NCBI GenBank assembly: GCA_964569315.1
Contig: CAZMUZ010000053.1
Span: 1-24,590 of the forward strand
Reading direction: 5' to 3'
From: CADEFF01 sp964569315
Lineage (GTDB): Bacteria > Pseudomonadota > Alphaproteobacteria > Dongiales > Dongiaceae
DNA: 24,590 bases
Shown: positions 21,953-24,590 of the stretch, in pieces
Position numbering within the stretch: the first letter of the stretch is position 1
Layout of the letters: each line of letters starts with the position of its first letter
Program-made: the position numbers and the translations under genes
The notes under the pieces: generated by a model
What the model saw: only the letters and a program-made list of their open reading frames with translations
What the model was told of the DNA's origin: nothing
Databases searched by the model: none

Positions 21953-24590
21953 CTATTCGGCGGCCTGGGGGCGAGCGGCGGGATTCCGGAAGGCTTCGAG
22001 CAGCTCCGCCTCGCGCGCCTTGGCGCGCTCGATATGCGCGTCCTTGATGTGGCCGTAGCCGCGGATCTGCTCGGGGATCGAGGCGAGCGCGACGGCGAGA
22101 CGGTGGTTGTCGTGATCGAGCGTCGCGAGAAGCTCGGCGATCAGCGCCTCGTACTCGGCGATCAGCGACCGCTCGCGCCGGCGCTCGGCCGTATAGCCGA
22201 AGACGTCGAAGGCGGTGCCGCGCAGGAAGCGCAGCCGTCGCATCGCCTTGAAGGCGCTCTTCATCGCGGGGCCGTAGCTCCGCTTCTGTAGATGGCCGGT
22301 TGCCGGGTCGCGCTTGGCGAAGAGTGGCGGGGCGAGATGGTACTTGATCTTGTAGTCGCCCTCGAACTGGCTCTCGATCGCGGCGCGGAAGCCGTCGTCG
22401 GTATGGAGCCGCGCGACCTCATACTCGTCCTTGTAGGCCATCAGCTTGTGGAGATAGCGCGCGACCGCGAGGGCGAGGCCCTGTCGCCCGGGCGTCCGCT
22501 CCGCTTCCGCCGCCCGTACGCGCTCGACCAGTGCCTGATAGCGCGCCGCATAGGCCGCGTCCTGGTAGGCCGCGAGCTCGCCGCTGCGGATGCGGACGAT
22601 ATCCTCGAGACTCTCGGCCCGCTCGCGCGGCGCAGAGCGCGGATCGGCGAGTTGCGACAGCCTGTCCACGGCCGCGAGATCGACGGCGGCGTGGCGGCCC
22701 CAGCGGAAGGCCTGGCTGTTCATCGCGACCGCCGTGGCGTTGAGCTCGATCGCCTGCTCGAGCGAGGCCGCGGCGACCGGGATCAGGCCTTTCTGATAGG
22801 CGTAGCCCAGCATGAACATGTTGCTCGCGATGGAATCGCCGAGGAGCGCGGTCGCGAGCCGCGTCGCGTCCACGAACTCGGTGGCGTCGCGCCCGGCGGC
22901 TCCGGCGATGGCGCCGCCGAGCGCGTCGCTCGGGAACTGCGTGTCGGGATCGTGCAGGAAATCGCCGGTGATGCTCTGGGCGGTGCTGATGATGGCGCGC
23001 GAATGGCCCTTCTGCAGCTTGGCGAGCGCATCGAAGCTCGCCGCGACGACGATGTCGCAGCCGAGCAGCAGATTGGCCCCGCCCGCGGCGAGCCGGACCG
23101 CATGGATGTCCTCGGGGCGCTCGGCGATGCGGATATGGCTGAAGACGGCGCCGCCTTTCTGGGCGAGGCCGGTCATGTCGAGCACCGAGCAGCCCTTGCC
23201 CTCGATATGCGCCGCCATGCCGATGAGGGCGCCGATGGTAACGACGCCGGTGCCGCCGACGCCGGTCACCAGGATGCCGTAGGGCGCGGCGATGCCGGGC
23301 AGCACCGGCTCCGGCAGGGGCGGCAGGGCGTCGGGGCCGCTTCCCTTGCGCTTCCTGAGGCGGCCGCCCTCCACCGTCACGAAGCTCGGGCAGAAGCCCT
23401 TGAGGCAGGAATAGTCCTTGTTGCAGGTCGACTGGTCGATCATGCGCTTGCGGCCGAACTCGGTCTCGACCGGCACGACGGAGAGGCAGTTCGACTGGTC
23501 GGCGCAGTCGCCGCATCCTTCGCAGACCCGCTCGTTGATGAAGACGCGCTTCGGCGGATCCTCCATCAGCCCGCGCTTGCGGCGGCGGCGCTTCTCGGCG
23601 GCGCAGGTCTGCTCATAGACGATGGCGCTCACCCCCTCGAGCTCGCGCAGGTCGCGCTGCACCTCGTCCAGCCGGTCGCGGTGGTAGACCTTGGTGCCGG
23701 GGGCGAGGTCCATGCGACCCTCCCAGACCTCCGGCTTGTCGGTCACGATCAGGATCGGCTTCACGCCTTCGGCCGCGAGCTGCCGGGTCACGGTCGGCGG
23801 GTCGAGCGGGCCGTCCATCGGCTGGCCGCCGGTCATGGCGACGGCGTCGTTGTAGAGAATCTTGAAGGTCATGTTGACGTTGGCGGCCACCGCCGCGCGG
23901 ATCGCCAGCAGGCCCGAATGGTAGTAGGTGCCGTCGCCGATGTTCTGGAACACATGCGGCGTCTTGCTGAAGGGTGCCTGGCCGATCCAGCTCGCCCCTT
24001 CGCCGCCCATATGGGTGAAGGTCTCGTTGTTGCGGTCCATCCACTGCGCCATGTAGTGGCAGCCGATGCCGGCGAGCGCGCGGCTGCCTTCCGGCACATG
24101 CGTGGAGGTGTTGTGCGGGCAGCCGGAGCAGAAATAGGCGACCCGCTTCAAGGCCGGCTTGTAGCCGGTCAGCGCCTCTTCCTTCGCCTCGAGGAAGGCG
24201 AGCCGCTCGCGGATCCGCGGGCTGTCGTAGAAGCGCGCGATGCGCTTCGCGATCACGCGGGCGATACGCGCGGGCGTCAGCTCGTCGGCCGAGGGCAGGA
24301 TCCATTCGCCGGCCTCGTCGAACTTCCCGATGACGCGCGGCCGGACGTTCTCGCTCCAGTTATAGAGCTGCTCCTTGAGCTGGTTCTCGACCAGCGCGCG
24401 CTTCTCCTCGACGACGAGAATCTCCTCGAGCCCCTCGGCGAAATGCCGGATGCCGTCGCGCTCGAGCGGCCAGACCATGCCGACCTTGTAGAGGCTGAGG
24501 CCGATCTCGCGGGCGTGATCCTCGTCGATCCCGAGATCATCGAGCGCCTGGCGCACGTCGAGATAGGACTTGCCGCAGGTGACGATGCCG
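21953..24590 (-). CDS. Indolepyruvate ferredoxin oxidoreductase, fused IorA/IorB type (5' end outside window)
   Basis: Oxidatively decarboxylates arylpyruvates, from aromatic amino acid transamination, to aryl-acetyl-CoA with ferredoxin as electron acceptor. About 879 residues are visible; the N-terminal TPP-domain part lies beyond 24590, and the reading frame is open to the edge. Visible in order: GIVTCGKSYLDV; the TPP-binding domain with CSGCPHNTS, GGEGASW and QNIGDGTYYHSG...YNDAVAMTGG; an iron-sulphur region with CEGCGDC followed by CLSV, then CNKDYSCLKGFCPSF (together 7 Cys); a gamma domain with GVGGTGVVTIGALIG and GLAQKGGAVFSHIR; and a C-terminal domain of about 200 residues typical of the fused proteobacterial type. 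These fused enzymes are about 1150 residues long. A GT2 gene follows after 4 nt. Substrates other than indolepyruvate, such as phenylpyruvate or branched 2-oxo acids, are possible. Confidence 0.94.
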   Translation of the reverse strand, partial: GIVTCGKSYLDVRQALDDLGIDEDHAREIGLSLYKVGMVWPLERDGIRHFAEGLEEILVVEEKRALVENQLKEQLYNWSENVRPRVIGKFDEAGEWILPSADELTPARIARVIAKRIARFYDSPRIRERLAFLEAKEEALTGYKPALKRVAYFCSGCPHNTSTHVPEGSRALAGIGCHYMAQWMDRNNETFTHMGGEGASWIGQAPFSKTPHVFQNIGDGTYYHSGLLAIRAAVAANVNMTFKILYNDAVAMTGGQPMDGPLDPPTVTRQLAAEGVKPILIVTDKPEVWEGRMDLAPGTKVYHRDRLDEVQRDLRELEGVSAIVYEQTCAAEKRRRRKRGLMEDPPKRVFINERVCEGCGDCADQSNCLSVVPVETEFGRKRMIDQSTCNKDYSCLKGFCPSFVTVEGGRLRKRKGSGPDALPPLPEPVLPGIAAPYGILVTGVGGTGVVTIGALIGMAAHIEGKGCSVLDMTGLAQKGGAVFSHIRIAERPEDIHAVRLAAGGANLLLGCDIVVAASFDALAKLQKGHSRAIISTAQSITGDFLHDPDTQFPSDALGGAIAGAAGRDATEFVDATRLATALLGDSIASNMFMLGYAYQKGLIPVAAASLEQAIELNATAVAMNSQAFRWGRHAAVDLAAVDRLSQLADPRSAPRERAESLEDIVRIRSGELAAYQDAAYAARYQALVERVRAAEAERTPGRQGLALAVARYLHKLMAYKDEYEVARLHTDDGFRAAIESQFEGDYKIKYHLAPPLFAKRDPATGHLQKRSYGPAMKSAFKAMRRLRFLRGTAFDVFGYTAERRRERSLIAEYEALIAELLATLDHDNHRLAVALASIPEQIRGYGHIKDAHIERAKAREAELLEAFRNPAARPQAAE

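Overview
The window is GC-rich and densely coded, and the gene families point to an alphaproteobacterium, most likely Rhodospirillales-like. The pointers are a GapR (DUF2312/UPF0335) nucleoid protein, a DUF1244 protein, a fused indolepyruvate ferredoxin oxidoreductase, malonyl-CoA decarboxylase, MOFRL-type glycerate 2-kinase and G/C-rich intergenic palindromes. The genus cannot be fixed from sequence alone. I see no rRNA, tRNA, CRISPR array, transposase, integrase or phage gene. It reads as an ordinary chromosomal stretch of metabolic and transport genes with a few poorly described ones among them.

Region 1-3196 (minus strand): a probable operon DMT transporter -> glycerate 2-kinase -> pyruvate kinase (3' end outside the window). 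It would feed glycerate through 2-phosphoglycerate and PEP to pyruvate; enolase must be encoded elsewhere. Region 3449-5103 (plus): a small DUF1059 protein, then a DapA-family aldolase/deaminase followed 4 nt later by a small protein resembling DUF6984. Region 5133-7208 (minus): an atypical SDR sugar-epimerase-like protein, a 215-bp gap with G/C-rich palindromes, and a clear 4-hydroxyproline 2-epimerase. With the DapA-family protein this looks like part of hydroxyproline catabolism, split over both strands and lacking the oxidising steps.

Region 7382-9778 (plus): an N-formylglutamate amidohydrolase-family gene overlapping or abutting a YbdK-type carboxylate-amine ligase, then a DUF1244 gene. 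Region 9868-10612 (minus): a secreted, very acidic Asp/Gly/Glu repeat protein with a recognisable intrinsic terminator. Region 10836-12676 (plus): gapR and malonyl-CoA decarboxylase.

Region 12692-18125 (minus): a complete five-gene oligopeptide ABC importer, oppA-oppB-oppC-oppD-oppF, tightly packed, with a strong GC hairpin after oppA. The imported peptides could supply the amino acids, including hydroxyproline, handled by the neighbouring catabolic genes; that link is inference.

Region 18415-21227 (plus): a second DMT transporter, a 151-aa unknown protein and a polytopic GT-C-like membrane glycosyltransferase that starts at TTG inside the unknown gene. Region 21214-24590 (minus): a DPM1-like family 2 glycosyltransferase placed 4 nt behind a fused indolepyruvate ferredoxin oxidoreductase whose 5' end is outside the window. 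The GT2 and GT-C genes converge and overlap tail to tail. They could form a polyprenyl-phosphate-sugar donor/acceptor pair.

Nothing here is clearly a new system. The best leads are the acidic repeat protein, the amidohydrolase/ligase/DUF1244 trio, and the convergent glycosyltransferase pair with its unknown 151-aa partner.
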